Shown one piece after another: positions 33,505 through 42,805 of a stretch of 64,000 bases of DNA. Positions within the stretch are counted from its first letter, which is position 1. Each line of letters starts with the position of its first letter. Under the pieces are notes generated by a model that was given only the letters and a program-made list of their open reading frames with translations, did not search any database and had not been told where the DNA came from. The translations under genes and the position numbers were made by a program. The stretch spans positions 19,923 through 83,922 of the forward strand of contig NZ_VZAD01000097.1 of NCBI RefSeq assembly GCF_009495355.1. The letters run 5' to 3'. Origin of the DNA: Segatella copri (GTDB taxonomy: Bacteria; Bacteroidota; Bacteroidia; Bacteroidales; Bacteroidaceae).

Positions 33505-36429
33505 TTACTTACACAAGGCTGTAAAGGGACAGTGCTCACAACGCTGCTTGTCTTCTGTTGCCACAAGTGGAAGAGTGGGATCGCATATCTCGCTGATGAG
33601 AGCTTCTATGTGCTGCATGAACTCGTCCTGATATTCGGCCACGTCAAAGATAGGATTACGGCCAAACTTTAGCGTCGGGTCATAATCCTTGCTTCCCGCT
33701 TGCTGAATGAAAAGCAATCCCGGACTAACAGGGGCTTTTGTCTTGTTATATCGGCCGTCATTGCCTACAATGATAGAATAAAGCAATGCCTGCAGATAAT
33801 AATCAGTGTGCAGCGAGAGCTTGGAAGGATCGAATATGGTAGCCACATCAGCAGGGAACCGTGAGGGCATACGTCCTGTCTTATAGTCGATTACGCGAAT
33901 GCGCTCGGCTATATTGTCAAGACCAGGATTACCATTGGCAGCCACAGCATCAAGACGGTCGATGAAACCACCTAATGTGATGGCTTTATTACCTATAGGA
34001 GTATTGAACTCAAAGGTTTTATTCACTTGTTTCTCAAGTCCTAATAGTGTATAGGGGGCCAGCTTTTGGTCTATGCGGAGGAGTTGTTTTAGATAGCTTG
34101 TGATAACCTCGCGGTTGATGAGCTGAAGACCGTTGTATTCGGGCATTTTAGATCCGGGCTTCAAGCGGAACAACTGTTCTGCAAAAGCCTGATCTACTAA
34201 ACTATACAGGCTGTTTTCGTGTTTGAGCGCATAGTCTATCTTCTCCTTGCTGATGATGAGGGGATGAATGAGCTGCTTCTCACCCTTAGCATTGGTTTGC
34301 AAATCTTCGGGACGGGCAAACTGAAGATAGAACAGTTCGGCAGCACGATGGAAAATCAAACCAAAGTAACGGTTGTCTATCTCATCATCCAACTCTTCTG
34401 GTTCTTTCAGTCCAGCCACATACCGGTAGTAGAAACGTTTCTGACATCTCAAGTAAGTGTTCAGGCATGTTGGAGAAATAATCTTTCCATCAATGAGTTG
34501 ACTAATCATTTCCTCCGTTTTTTCTATTTTCTTTTGGTTGGGAGGAAGTGGTACTTGACCTGATGACAGAGCAGCGGTTTTCACCTGGTGCTTGCTTTCT
34601 ACCAACAGCTGTAGCATGAAGCGGCTCATTTCGCCAGTATGTCCATCCTCAGTAGAGTTGTTGTATGTAAGGGTGATGTCAGCAGAACGTTGCAGCATGC
34701 GATGGAAATAGTAGGAGAAGATAGCCACTTTGTTGTCTACCGTGGTAAGTCCGTAAGCCTTGCGCAACGAATAAGGAATGAACGAAGAGTCGTTGACGCC
34801 CTTGGGAAGATTTCCTTCGCTGGCAGAAAGCACGATGATATGATCGAAATCAAGATTGCGTGTTTCGAGAACTCCCATAATCTGAATACCTTCGGCTGGC
34901 TCACCATGAAAAGGAATAGTGGTGGTCTGCATGAGTTGCAGCAGGAGGTGCTGTAAGGTAATGATATCTACGATTAGGTCACCCGACTGGATGAGTTCGT
35001 GGAGACGGTTGACAAGCGTATAGGTGCGAAAGAGTGATTCCTGAAAGAGTGGGTCGTCAAGCGTACGTGCTTGTGTACCTATGTTCTTCAGCACGTCCAA
35101 GAGATACTGTACGAGCGAAAGGTTGAAGTTCTCGCCCGATGACATTTCCTGAAACAGGATTTCAAGTCCCTCGTCCTCTTTTTGGCAAAGCCATTTGCGG
35201 GAAGGGAAGAATATCTTCTTGTCATGAAGTTCGCCCATGAGTTCGGCATAAGCAGACGAGATGTACTGGGCGTAAGGATGGCGAAGCACATAGTTGACAT
35301 AACGGAGACGATAGCAATCTCTATCCTTGTCATAGCCCAAGTTCTGCAGATCGGTTAGCGTTTGTATCAGACTGTAGAATGGAGTCTGCTGCAAGGGATA
35401 GCCTAATGTGATGTTGACACTCTCCACCTCCTCAGGTAAGGAGTGGATGACAGTAGGCAACAGACTCTCGTCTGCAAGCACGATGGCAGTGCTGCGCCCT
35501 TGCTTATATCGCTCTTTTTGCATCAGCCAGCTATGTATGTAGCGAGCCTGTATGTTATCGGTAGGAGCGCTAATATAGGTAATATCTTTGGTTGAATCAA
35601 ATGAGTTATATAGCTCTGTATCTGATAAATAATCCAACTCGTTGCCAAAAGCACTCATCAACTGCCGGATGTAATATCCGGCCTCGTTGCCATCCTTCAT
35701 ATAGTATTTGTCGAAGTCCCAATAGAAGGCAGCCTTGCCCTCTTTCTGCAATCGTGAGCACAGCTTCTGCTCCACACACTGCATCATATTGAAGCCCACA
35801 AAGAGATATTTCTTGTGCCGGAACTCAAGCGACTCGTCTTCCACCACACGCCGATACAAGGCACCCTCGTAGGCAAGGTTCTGTGCCTCAAGGCGCTGAT
35901 TGAAATTGGTATAGATGTCGTAGAAATGACTCCACAACTGTAGGAAGCGCTTTTTGAGTTCGGTGTTGTGGTCATCAGAGAAATTGCTGAAGAATTTCTT
36001 GATGATTTCCTTCTGCTCTTCGGTGAGGTAAGACACGTCATCGAGTTCATGGATATCACTGAGGTTGGCAAAGAGCTGCCTGGCAGAAGCCATGTTCTTG
36101 TCCACATCATCGAAGTCTGCTATTAGCAGCTGTCCCCAGCCGTAAAAGTGGTCGAGTGTCTCTTCGATGCCAGTACACTCGACGAAAGACTTATGAAGAT
36201 CGCATACCAACTTGATGGGGTCACCCACCTTCAGCGTAGTGTGCTGACGAAAGAGGTCGCTGATGGTGATATAGGTGGGGCTCCACAAAGGATGGGAAAC
36301 CAGACGTGCCAACTGCTCGTTGAGAAACAGCGAGGCACGTTTGTTGGGGAATACGATGGCTATATCGCTCAGATTGTTGCCATATTTCTGTATGATGTCT
36401 TGGGCTACGTATGTCAAGAATGATTTCAT
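33505..36429 (-). CDS. addB: AddB-like nuclease subunit (PD-(D/E)XK, iron-sulfur)
   Basis: 974-residue partner of the helicase-nuclease upstream, for processing DNA double-strand ends. N-terminal inactive helicase-like part (DIAIVFPNKRASLFLNEQLA), then a C-terminal nuclease domain (about 640-974): ISPTCLNTYLRCQKRFYYRY, GLIFHRAAELFY, GGFIDRLDAV and VIDYKTGRMPSR (the D-x-K active site). The iron-sulfur cysteines are Cys in LRCQKRF and the final CEHCPFTALC. Order addA-addB with a 56-base gap indicates an operon. Confidence 0.88.
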   Translation of the reverse strand: MKSFLTYVAQDIIQKYGNNLSDIAIVFPNKRASLFLNEQLARLVSHPLWSPTYITISDLFRQHTTLKVGDPIKLVCDLHKSFVECTGIEETLDHFYGWGQLLIADFDDVDKNMASARQLFANLSDIHELDDVSYLTEEQKEIIKKFFSNFSDDHNTELKKRFLQLWSHFYDIYTNFNQRLEAQNLAYEGALYRRVVEDESLEFRHKKYLFVGFNMMQCVEQKLCSRLQKEGKAAFYWDFDKYYMKDGNEAGYYIRQLMSAFGNELDYLSDTELYNSFDSTKDITYISAPTDNIQARYIHSWLMQKERYKQGRSTAIVLADESLLPTVIHSLPEEVESVNITLGYPLQQTPFYSLIQTLTDLQNLGYDKDRDCYRLRYVNYVLRHPYAQYISSAYAELMGELHDKKIFFPSRKWLCQKEDEGLEILFQEMSSGENFNLSLVQYLLDVLKNIGTQARTLDDPLFQESLFRTYTLVNRLHELIQSGDLIVDIITLQHLLLQLMQTTTIPFHGEPAEGIQIMGVLETRNLDFDHIIVLSASEGNLPKGVNDSSFIPYSLRKAYGLTTVDNKVAIFSYYFHRMLQRSADITLTYNNSTEDGHTGEMSRFMLQLLVESKHQVKTAALSSGQVPLPPNQKKIEKTEEMISQLIDGKIISPTCLNTYLRCQKRFYYRYVAGLKEPEELDDEIDNRYFGLIFHRAAELFYLQFARPEDLQTNAKGEKQLIHPLIISKEKIDYALKHENSLYSLVDQAFAEQLFRLKPGSKMPEYNGLQLINREVITSYLKQLLRIDQKLAPYTLLGLEKQVNKTFEFNTPIGNKAITLGGFIDRLDAVAANGNPGLDNIAERIRVIDYKTGRMPSRFPADVATIFDPSKLSLHTDYYLQALLYSIIVGNDGRYNKTKAPVSPGLLFIQQAGSKDYDPTLKFGRNPIFDVAEYQDEFMQHIEALISEICDPTLPLVATEDKQRCEHCPFTALCK

Positions 36430-36485
36430 ATTCGTCGTTTTTATAATCTTGATGAAATAGAGTCGTTATGTCTTAGTCTGGGGTG

Positions 36486-39400
36486 TCAGAATTCCACCTT
36501 GACTATCTTGTTGGGATAGACATACCACAGATAGCCTTCTATCAGTGGATGACTGTCGTTTCCGTTGTCGGAATTTGCACTTTGGTTGGCCTCCATGCCT
36601 TCCAGCAACTGCATGTACTGTCTTACCTGTACGTGATGCTCGTCCTTGGGTTTACCGAACTTGAAGTCCACAACAATGGTCTTTTCACTATCCTTCATCA
36701 CTCGGTCAGGACGATGTATCACCACCTTGCCATGTTCCACACTCAGGATAGAGCACTCGTTGAAGAGTGTCCAGTGGGGAGAAAACCAATGCGCCACCTG
36801 CTGAGACTGCAGACGCTTGCGTATCATTGAATCCAAGTGCTTGCGTGAGAGATTCTCGTCGTAGAGCATTCCGTCTAATTCGAGTTGACGAAGGGCCTGC
36901 TCTATGTCGTCGGTGGTACGGATGGAGGAGAAGAGACTGTGCAGAATGGTACCCAACTTGATGTAGTACTTCTGCTGTTCCTCGTCCTCGTCGCCCTTTA
37001 TGAAATCACGACTCTTGTTACTCTGCCTGAACTGAGGCATAGCAGGATTCACCTTCAGCTGCATAGCGATATTGGTGGCTTGCTGGCAAAAGACATTCTC
37101 CGATTTCTCCTTTTTCTTGTCTGTAGCATCAGCCTCCTCAACCTTAAGGGTTCCATATTCAAAAAGAATATCCTTGTCTTGCGAATTGGAAAGCGTTACA
37201 GATACATTGCCGCTGCTGAGTGTCTTCTCTACATCTGATAGCACACTTTCTATCAGATAACTACGGAATGTTTCCTTGTCACGATGAGCAATAACGAAGA
37301 GTCCACGGCTGGCACGTGTGAAAGCCACATATAGCAGGTTCATGTTGTCTACCATGTTCTGCAGATGCTCGTGGTGGTAATCGTCCTCGTAGATGCTTCC
37401 CTTCATCTGTTTGGCGATGAAATCGACAGGAACCAATGGTATTTTGTTGAAAGGAGCCTCGGCTGGCGTACACCACAGGGTACCTTTGGATGTCTCCAAC
37501 ATCCAGTCGCAGAAAGGAATGATAACATAATCAAACTCCAGACCCTTACTCTTGTGAATCGTGACGAGGCGTATGCCATTGAGCGCATCGCTATGTATGC
37601 TTTTCTCGTGCAGCGTATTGTCCCATTCCTTGATAAAAGAGTCTATATCGCAACAGTTGTCCTGCAGGTAAGCAGCCATCTGATCGTAGAAGGCGCAGAT
37701 ATAAGCACTCTGACTCTTCATCTCCTCTATGGTATCTAACTGTAGTTCAACAAAGAGGTTTTCCACTAAATCGAAAATAGGTTTCTGTAACAGGATATCA
37801 CGCTGCTCCTCAATCTTTTTCACGATTTCATCGCTACCAAGGAAGGTGAGTGCGAACTTCTGAAGGGTAGCCCTGGAAATAGGATCATCGGGATGAATAA
37901 GCACACGTAACGCCGTAACAAGCGCATTGACCGCCTGGGATGCATCCAGACGGAAAGCCTCGTCGGAAACAAGAGGGTAAGGGCAACCGTTGTTCATCAG
38001 AAATTCTGCCAAATCCTTAATGGTGCGGTTGGTTCTTACGAGGATGGCAATCTGACTGGGCTTTACACCCTGCTCTGTCAGTTGCATGATAGTTGCCATA
38101 GTTTCCTTCAGTGTGCGTTCTTTCCATTCTTCCTTGTTCAGGAGTTTAATCTGCACAAAGCCATTGGCAGGTTTGCCCGAAGGCACCCTCTGGGCTACGT
38201 CAGAGTATGCAATCTTCAGTTGTTCTGCCTCCTCGGGGGTATTCTCCTTGAGAGTCTGATATTCAGTTTCGGCAGCAGCTTTGAAGAATGCATTATTGAA
38301 ATCGATGATGTTTTTTGCCGAACGATAGTTTGTATCCAAGGTCTTGATATCAAGTCGCTTGTCTCCAAACTGCTCTTGTATATTGTTAAGCAGTCGCCAG
38401 TCACCAGAGCGCCAGCGGTAAATGCTCTGCTTTACATCACCCACAATGAGGTTGCCTGCATCCTGATGACTCATGGTTTCATCGAGCAATACTTTGAAGT
38501 TCTGCCATTGTATGGTGCTGGTGTCCTGAAACTCGTCTATCATGACATGCTCCAATTGCGTACCTATCTTCTCAAAGATAAAAGGTGAGTCACTGTCCTG
38601 CATAAGCGAATGGAGCAGCGTCTGCGTGTCACTGAGCAAAAAACGGTTTGCTTCCTCGTTGAGTGCACGGACTTTCTTCTCTATACTTCCTAAAAGGCGC
38701 AACTGGTTGAGGTTGCGCAGGGTGAGGTCTGCACTCTTGTAAAGACGCAACAACTTTGGGCGCTTCTCTTCAGAATAGCGCAATAATGGTGCAAGGGTAT
38801 TGCATACCAGCTCATACTTAGGTGAACCTGGCTGTGCATCTGCCGCACTCATCCAGGTATGCTCGTCCTCCATGGCTGACACAACACGTATGCCAACAAG
38901 TTTTTCATCGTCGAAATGTCCGTCTCTCAATTTGATGAAATAGCTGCAGACACCTGTTTTGCCATACGAGAAATCCGAAACCGTAAGTCCATTCTCGTCG
39001 AGTGTGTCAAAGAAGGTGGCTGCTATCTGCGCAAAGTGTTCCTTGGCATCTTGTTTCATTTTCCTGAGCTCGGCAGTGAAGTTCTTGAAAAAGTCTTCCT
39101 TTTCCATCACTTCATTGAGCGACTTGGCGGCACTCTTGTAATAATCGCGGAAGATATTTTCACCAAAACTCTTGATTTCACCGATCACGTTCCAACTTTT
39201 GTCATCAGCCATATTCGACTTGATATAGTCCATGATCCAGTGTAGAAGCCTGTCGGTCTGCCCCAGATCCTCAATCAGTTGGTCTACAGCCTGTTGCTCC
39301 ACCTGGTAGTCGTTGAGCCCTATGCGAAGGTTGGCGGTAAGGTCGAGCTCACGTGCCAGGTTACGAAGCACACTCTGGAAGAAAGTATCTATTGTTTCAA

Positions 39401-39722
39401 CGCGAAAGTAGTTGTAGTTGTGAATGAGCAGACTGAGTGCAGTACCGGCATTCTTCTCTATCTGCTCCTGCGTGAGATGGGGCAAAGCTTTCTTTATCTG
39501 TTCCAGATAACCATGCGATTCCTCGAGTCCATGGGCAATACTATATAGCTGACTGAGGATTCGTGTTTTCATTTCCTCGGTGGCTTTATTGGTGAAAGTC
39601 ACTGCCAGGATGGTGCGATACGAATGTGGGTTGGCAATGACTAAGGTCATATATTCCCTGGCCAGCGTGAAGGTTTTGCCAGAGCCGGCACTTGCCTTGT
39701 AAACGGTGAGTTGTGAATTCAT
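36486..39722 (-). CDS. addA: AddA-like helicase-nuclease (UvrD family)
   Basis: 1078-residue SF1 helicase with C-terminal nuclease. Walker A at residues 10-17 (ASAGSGKT), TFTNKATEEMKTRI, DEFQDTSTIQW (Walker B/motif II), VGDVKQSIYRWR, LDTNYRS, IRLVTIHKSKGLEFDYVI and LLYVAFTRASRGL. The nuclease active site is HRPDRVMKDSEKTIVVDFKFGK near the C-terminus. With AddB it resects broken DNA for RecA loading. First gene of the pair; a 61-base gap follows the outer-membrane protein gene upstream. Confidence 0.92.
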   Translation of the reverse strand: MNSQLTVYKASAGSGKTFTLAREYMTLVIANPHSYRTILAVTFTNKATEEMKTRILSQLYSIAHGLEESHGYLEQIKKALPHLTQEQIEKNAGTALSLLIHNYNYFRVETIDTFFQSVLRNLARELDLTANLRIGLNDYQVEQQAVDQLIEDLGQTDRLLHWIMDYIKSNMADDKSWNVIGEIKSFGENIFRDYYKSAAKSLNEVMEKEDFFKNFTAELRKMKQDAKEHFAQIAATFFDTLDENGLTVSDFSYGKTGVCSYFIKLRDGHFDDEKLVGIRVVSAMEDEHTWMSAADAQPGSPKYELVCNTLAPLLRYSEEKRPKLLRLYKSADLTLRNLNQLRLLGSIEKKVRALNEEANRFLLSDTQTLLHSLMQDSDSPFIFEKIGTQLEHVMIDEFQDTSTIQWQNFKVLLDETMSHQDAGNLIVGDVKQSIYRWRSGDWRLLNNIQEQFGDKRLDIKTLDTNYRSAKNIIDFNNAFFKAAAETEYQTLKENTPEEAEQLKIAYSDVAQRVPSGKPANGFVQIKLLNKEEWKERTLKETMATIMQLTEQGVKPSQIAILVRTNRTIKDLAEFLMNNGCPYPLVSDEAFRLDASQAVNALVTALRVLIHPDDPISRATLQKFALTFLGSDEIVKKIEEQRDILLQKPIFDLVENLFVELQLDTIEEMKSQSAYICAFYDQMAAYLQDNCCDIDSFIKEWDNTLHEKSIHSDALNGIRLVTIHKSKGLEFDYVIIPFCDWMLETSKGTLWCTPAEAPFNKIPLVPVDFIAKQMKGSIYEDDYHHEHLQNMVDNMNLLYVAFTRASRGLFVIAHRDKETFRSYLIESVLSDVEKTLSSGNVSVTLSNSQDKDILFEYGTLKVEEADATDKKKEKSENVFCQQATNIAMQLKVNPAMPQFRQSNKSRDFIKGDEDEEQQKYYIKLGTILHSLFSSIRTTDDIEQALRQLELDGMLYDENLSRKHLDSMIRKRLQSQQVAHWFSPHWTLFNECSILSVEHGKVVIHRPDRVMKDSEKTIVVDFKFGKPKDEHHVQVRQYMQLLEGMEANQSANSDNGNDSHPLIEGYLWYVYPNKIVKVEF

Positions 39723-39783
39723 ATATATTATAATGTAAGAATGTTTGTTTTAAAGAATGTCTATCTGTAAGTATTCGATTCTT

Positions 39784-41859
39784 CTACCAGTTGCGGAAAA
39801 GCTCAAAGTCGAACTTGCAGCCTACGCCATAGAACTTGGCATTTTTGAAACCGGCAAAGACTCCGATAGAAAAGAGGCGGGTGCTGAATCCATAGCCCCA
39901 TTCGGTATAGGGATGCAGCTTTTCTACCAATAAGGCATTGACATAGAAGCGCTCAGCCTCTACAAATCTGCCCACCAAGGGCACCCAGGCGGCAAAGATC
40001 ATCGGATTTTCGTAGGTGAAGTTGCTGCGTACGTAGTATTCAGAAGAGTTGTACCACTCTGAGGGCAACAGTTCGAACGAACCGCTCCAGTCGTCATTCC
40101 ATCCTCCTGGAATGTAGTTGTCATTGAAATTGGAGTAGTCGATAAAGTACCAGTGAGAACCTCGCATGGTATAGAATCCTGCTCCAAGACGCGCAGAGTA
40201 CAACTTTCGACGGCTGGCGTAGAAGATGCCCTTGGCATCAGCCTCAATACGCTCATAAGGTATGTTTGAGCCCATGAACCCCTTGATGCTACGCTCATAA
40301 TCGGCCGTGACAGACACTCCTTTAGGCCCCCATGGTCGCCATATCAATCCAAAAGCAGGGGCCACGGAGCGATATTTGGAAGGATAGCCATACGATTCGT
40401 AGAATTCTGGATGAATCGCCCTGCGATGGTGAGCCACTATTCCTGCTTCAAATCCCCACTTGGGACTAAACATCCAGTGGTTGGTGATACGGAAATAGCT
40501 GTCGGTAAACTCGGTATAATTATCCTTGTCTACCGTTATCTCCTCGTCGTCATCCTTCTTGATGTCCAGAATGTTGCGTGCGATCACGTTGGTGTTGATG
40601 CGATTTCCCTGTCCGTAAACCATCTCAAGATAGCCGTCGTGCTTGGCATTGTAGTTGAAGGTAGCCGGAATGTTGAAGTACAACTGATGGAGTTTGAAAC
40701 TGTATCCTGCCCTGAACCGCACACCAAGCTGTATGTTGTCGTTGAAGGAATAAGAACTTCGGATGTCAAACTTATAGATGAGTCCCTTGCGCTTGGTATA
40801 GCCCATGTACAGAGGATTTAGAATAGGACTCAGGCGCACATATCCCTGGTTCTCCTTGCCAAAGTCCTGCTGTATCCTGTTCACCATGTTGTCGCCAACG
40901 ATGTCCCATAGCACATCCTTGGCAAAGTTGCGCTTTTTCTTGGTACTGTCGGCCAGGCTGAGCGAGTCGCGACGATTCTTCTCCTTGAAATATTGCTCAT
41001 AGATGAGTTGCTCCTGCTCGTTGAGAAGAACAGGGCGCACTTGGGACATAAGAGTGGTGTCGGCAGCATTGTTGAGTGTGTCGGATAGTACCTTGGGCAG
41101 GTTGTAGTAAGAACTGAGCATACCGGTGATGTTATTTCCCATAAACCTGAAATTGGCTTTCAGGTTGCATCTGTCGGGCAGGAGAGAACGGTAACCCTCG
41201 TTGCCCATGACGATGGATATAAAGAAGCGGGTCATATCGTATTCGCCCTCAAAGTCGACCAGATATATTTTTCCTGTCTTGCTGTTTACCACAGCCTTGG
41301 TTTCCACCATCTGTGTGTTCTTAATCTTTGGGTAGGCATATACCTGGGCCTTGTCGAACGGCAAAGCGGTGACCCGATAGGTGTAGAACCTGCGGTTGGC
41401 TCGATGGAAAGGGGAGAGGATATTGTTATGAAAAAGGTTCTCGCCAAAGACATTGGGAGTTACATAAGGAAGAATATATGACATGATGTTACGGCGATGT
41501 GGAACAGTGCTGACATGGAGCAGACGCTGGTCGGTGAACTTGTCGTTCTGCATCGTTATCTTGGTATAGTATTCGCTGATAAAGTGGCGTCCTGTACCAT
41601 GGGCGATGGCATACATCGAAGGTACGAGCATCAAGGTGGCGTTGCGCTTGTTGGTGTGCATCTGCATCTTGGTGTAAGAATACGATTGTGAACCATGCAA
41701 TCCTGTGGTGTCGGTACGTTTGGCATAGGTAAACACCAAATTAAGCACCGAATCACGAAACGCAACGTTCGGTGCTTTCACTTTAGCCTTACACCCCAAA
41801 GGCGATGCCATAAGGAAGGCTATGAGCAAATATTTATAAAACGACACCCTGTTAGCCAA
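39784..41859 (-). CDS. outer-membrane beta-barrel protein (DUF5686-like), unknown function
   Basis: 691 residues with a signal sequence (YKYLLIAFLMASPLG), possibly a lipoprotein since CKAKV follows LG. The mature N-terminal ~200 residues are mixed; the rest has alternating hydrophobic/aromatic strands and ends CKFDFELFRNW, as in outer-membrane barrels. The start of the mature part and the barrel recall the DUF5686/surface-protein group of Bacteroidota, without the carboxypeptidase-like first domain; that match is from memory and moderate. The start codon overlaps the end of rpoD by 8 bases, implying translational coupling with the sigma factor gene. Confidence 0.65.
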   Translation of the reverse strand: MANRVSFYKYLLIAFLMASPLGCKAKVKAPNVAFRDSVLNLVFTYAKRTDTTGLHGSQSYSYTKMQMHTNKRNATLMLVPSMYAIAHGTGRHFISEYYTKITMQNDKFTDQRLLHVSTVPHRRNIMSYILPYVTPNVFGENLFHNNILSPFHRANRRFYTYRVTALPFDKAQVYAYPKIKNTQMVETKAVVNSKTGKIYLVDFEGEYDMTRFFISIVMGNEGYRSLLPDRCNLKANFRFMGNNITGMLSSYYNLPKVLSDTLNNAADTTLMSQVRPVLLNEQEQLIYEQYFKEKNRRDSLSLADSTKKKRNFAKDVLWDIVGDNMVNRIQQDFGKENQGYVRLSPILNPLYMGYTKRKGLIYKFDIRSSYSFNDNIQLGVRFRAGYSFKLHQLYFNIPATFNYNAKHDGYLEMVYGQGNRINTNVIARNILDIKKDDDEEITVDKDNYTEFTDSYFRITNHWMFSPKWGFEAGIVAHHRRAIHPEFYESYGYPSKYRSVAPAFGLIWRPWGPKGVSVTADYERSIKGFMGSNIPYERIEADAKGIFYASRRKLYSARLGAGFYTMRGSHWYFIDYSNFNDNYIPGGWNDDWSGSFELLPSEWYNSSEYYVRSNFTYENPMIFAAWVPLVGRFVEAERFYVNALLVEKLHPYTEWGYGFSTRLFSIGVFAGFKNAKFYGVGCKFDFELFRNW

Positions 41860-42724
41860 GGTATTTCATCAAGATTTTAACATATCCAGACTCTCTGAGT
41901 TTCGAGATGCTCTTTTCGCGAATCTGGCGCACACGCTCACGGGTAAGCCCCATCTTGTCGCCGATTTCCTCAAGACCTTTCTCTGGCTCTCCAATACCGA
42001 AACAAGCACATACTATCTGTCGCTCACGATCCTTGAGTACCTGACCGAGAACCTGTTTCAGTTCCATGGCCATACTCTCGTGATCTACCTGCTTGTCTGT
42101 ACGACTGTCATCGCCACTCGACATCACATCGACCATGGCATTATCATCGTCGTCTCCAAATGGAGCATCGATACTCACGTGATGTCCACTTGCAGCCATA
42201 CTCTGTGATATCTTCTCCTCATCCACACCTGTGCGGTCAGCTATTTCCTCCACACTGGGACGACGGAGATTCTCCTGCTCAAACTTGTTGATTTCGTGGT
42301 TCACCTTATTGAGTGAACCAACCTGATTGAGGGGGAGTCTGACTATACGGCTCTGCTCGGCAATGGCCTGTAGGATACTCTGGCGAATCCACCATACGGC
42401 ATAGGAGATAAACTTAAAGCCACGAGTCTCGTCAAAACGCTCTGCAGCCTTGATAAGACCGATGTTGCCCTCGTCGATGAGGTCGGTAAGTGTGAGTCCT
42501 TGATGCTGATACTGCTTGGCAACAGAAACTACAAAGCGCAAGTTGGCTTCCACCAACTTATTCTTGGCACGCTCACCGGCACGACCACCTTTCTTGATGG
42601 CCTGAGCAAGTTCTATCTCTTCCTCAATGGAAACCATAGGTGCACGACCAATCTCAACGAGGTACTTGTCGAGAGCCTCGCTGTTGCGGTTGGTGATGCT
42701 TTTCTGTATCTTAAGTTGTCTCAT
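41852..42724 (-). CDS. rpoD: primary RNA polymerase sigma factor
   Basis: 290 residues, the short form of sigma-70 found in Bacteroidota, lacking the long region 1.1. Regions are visible: 1.2 (EALDKYLVEIGRAPMVS), 2 (NLRFVVSVAKQYQHQGLTLTDLIDEGNIGLIKAAERFDETRGFKFISYAVWWIRQSI), 3, and 4 with the helix-turn-helix LEEIGDKMGLTRERVRQIREKSI. An acidic insert DAPFGDDDDNAMVDV lies between regions 3 and 4. A TATATTTG box (plus 42750-42757) lies about 25 bases upstream of the ATG. Directs general transcription from TAnnTTTG promoters. Confidence 0.96.
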   Translation of the reverse strand: MRQLKIQKSITNRNSEALDKYLVEIGRAPMVSIEEEIELAQAIKKGGRAGERAKNKLVEANLRFVVSVAKQYQHQGLTLTDLIDEGNIGLIKAAERFDETRGFKFISYAVWWIRQSILQAIAEQSRIVRLPLNQVGSLNKVNHEINKFEQENLRRPSVEEIADRTGVDEEKISQSMAASGHHVSIDAPFGDDDDNAMVDVMSSGDDSRTDKQVDHESMAMELKQVLGQVLKDRERQIVCACFGIGEPEKGLEEIGDKMGLTRERVRQIREKSISKLRESGYVKILMKYLG

Positions 42725-42805
42725 TCTCTATACTTTCGCCTAATTTGCGCAAATATAGTAAAAAAATGCATTCGTTGTTATTTTTAATAACTAACTTTAA
42801 CACAA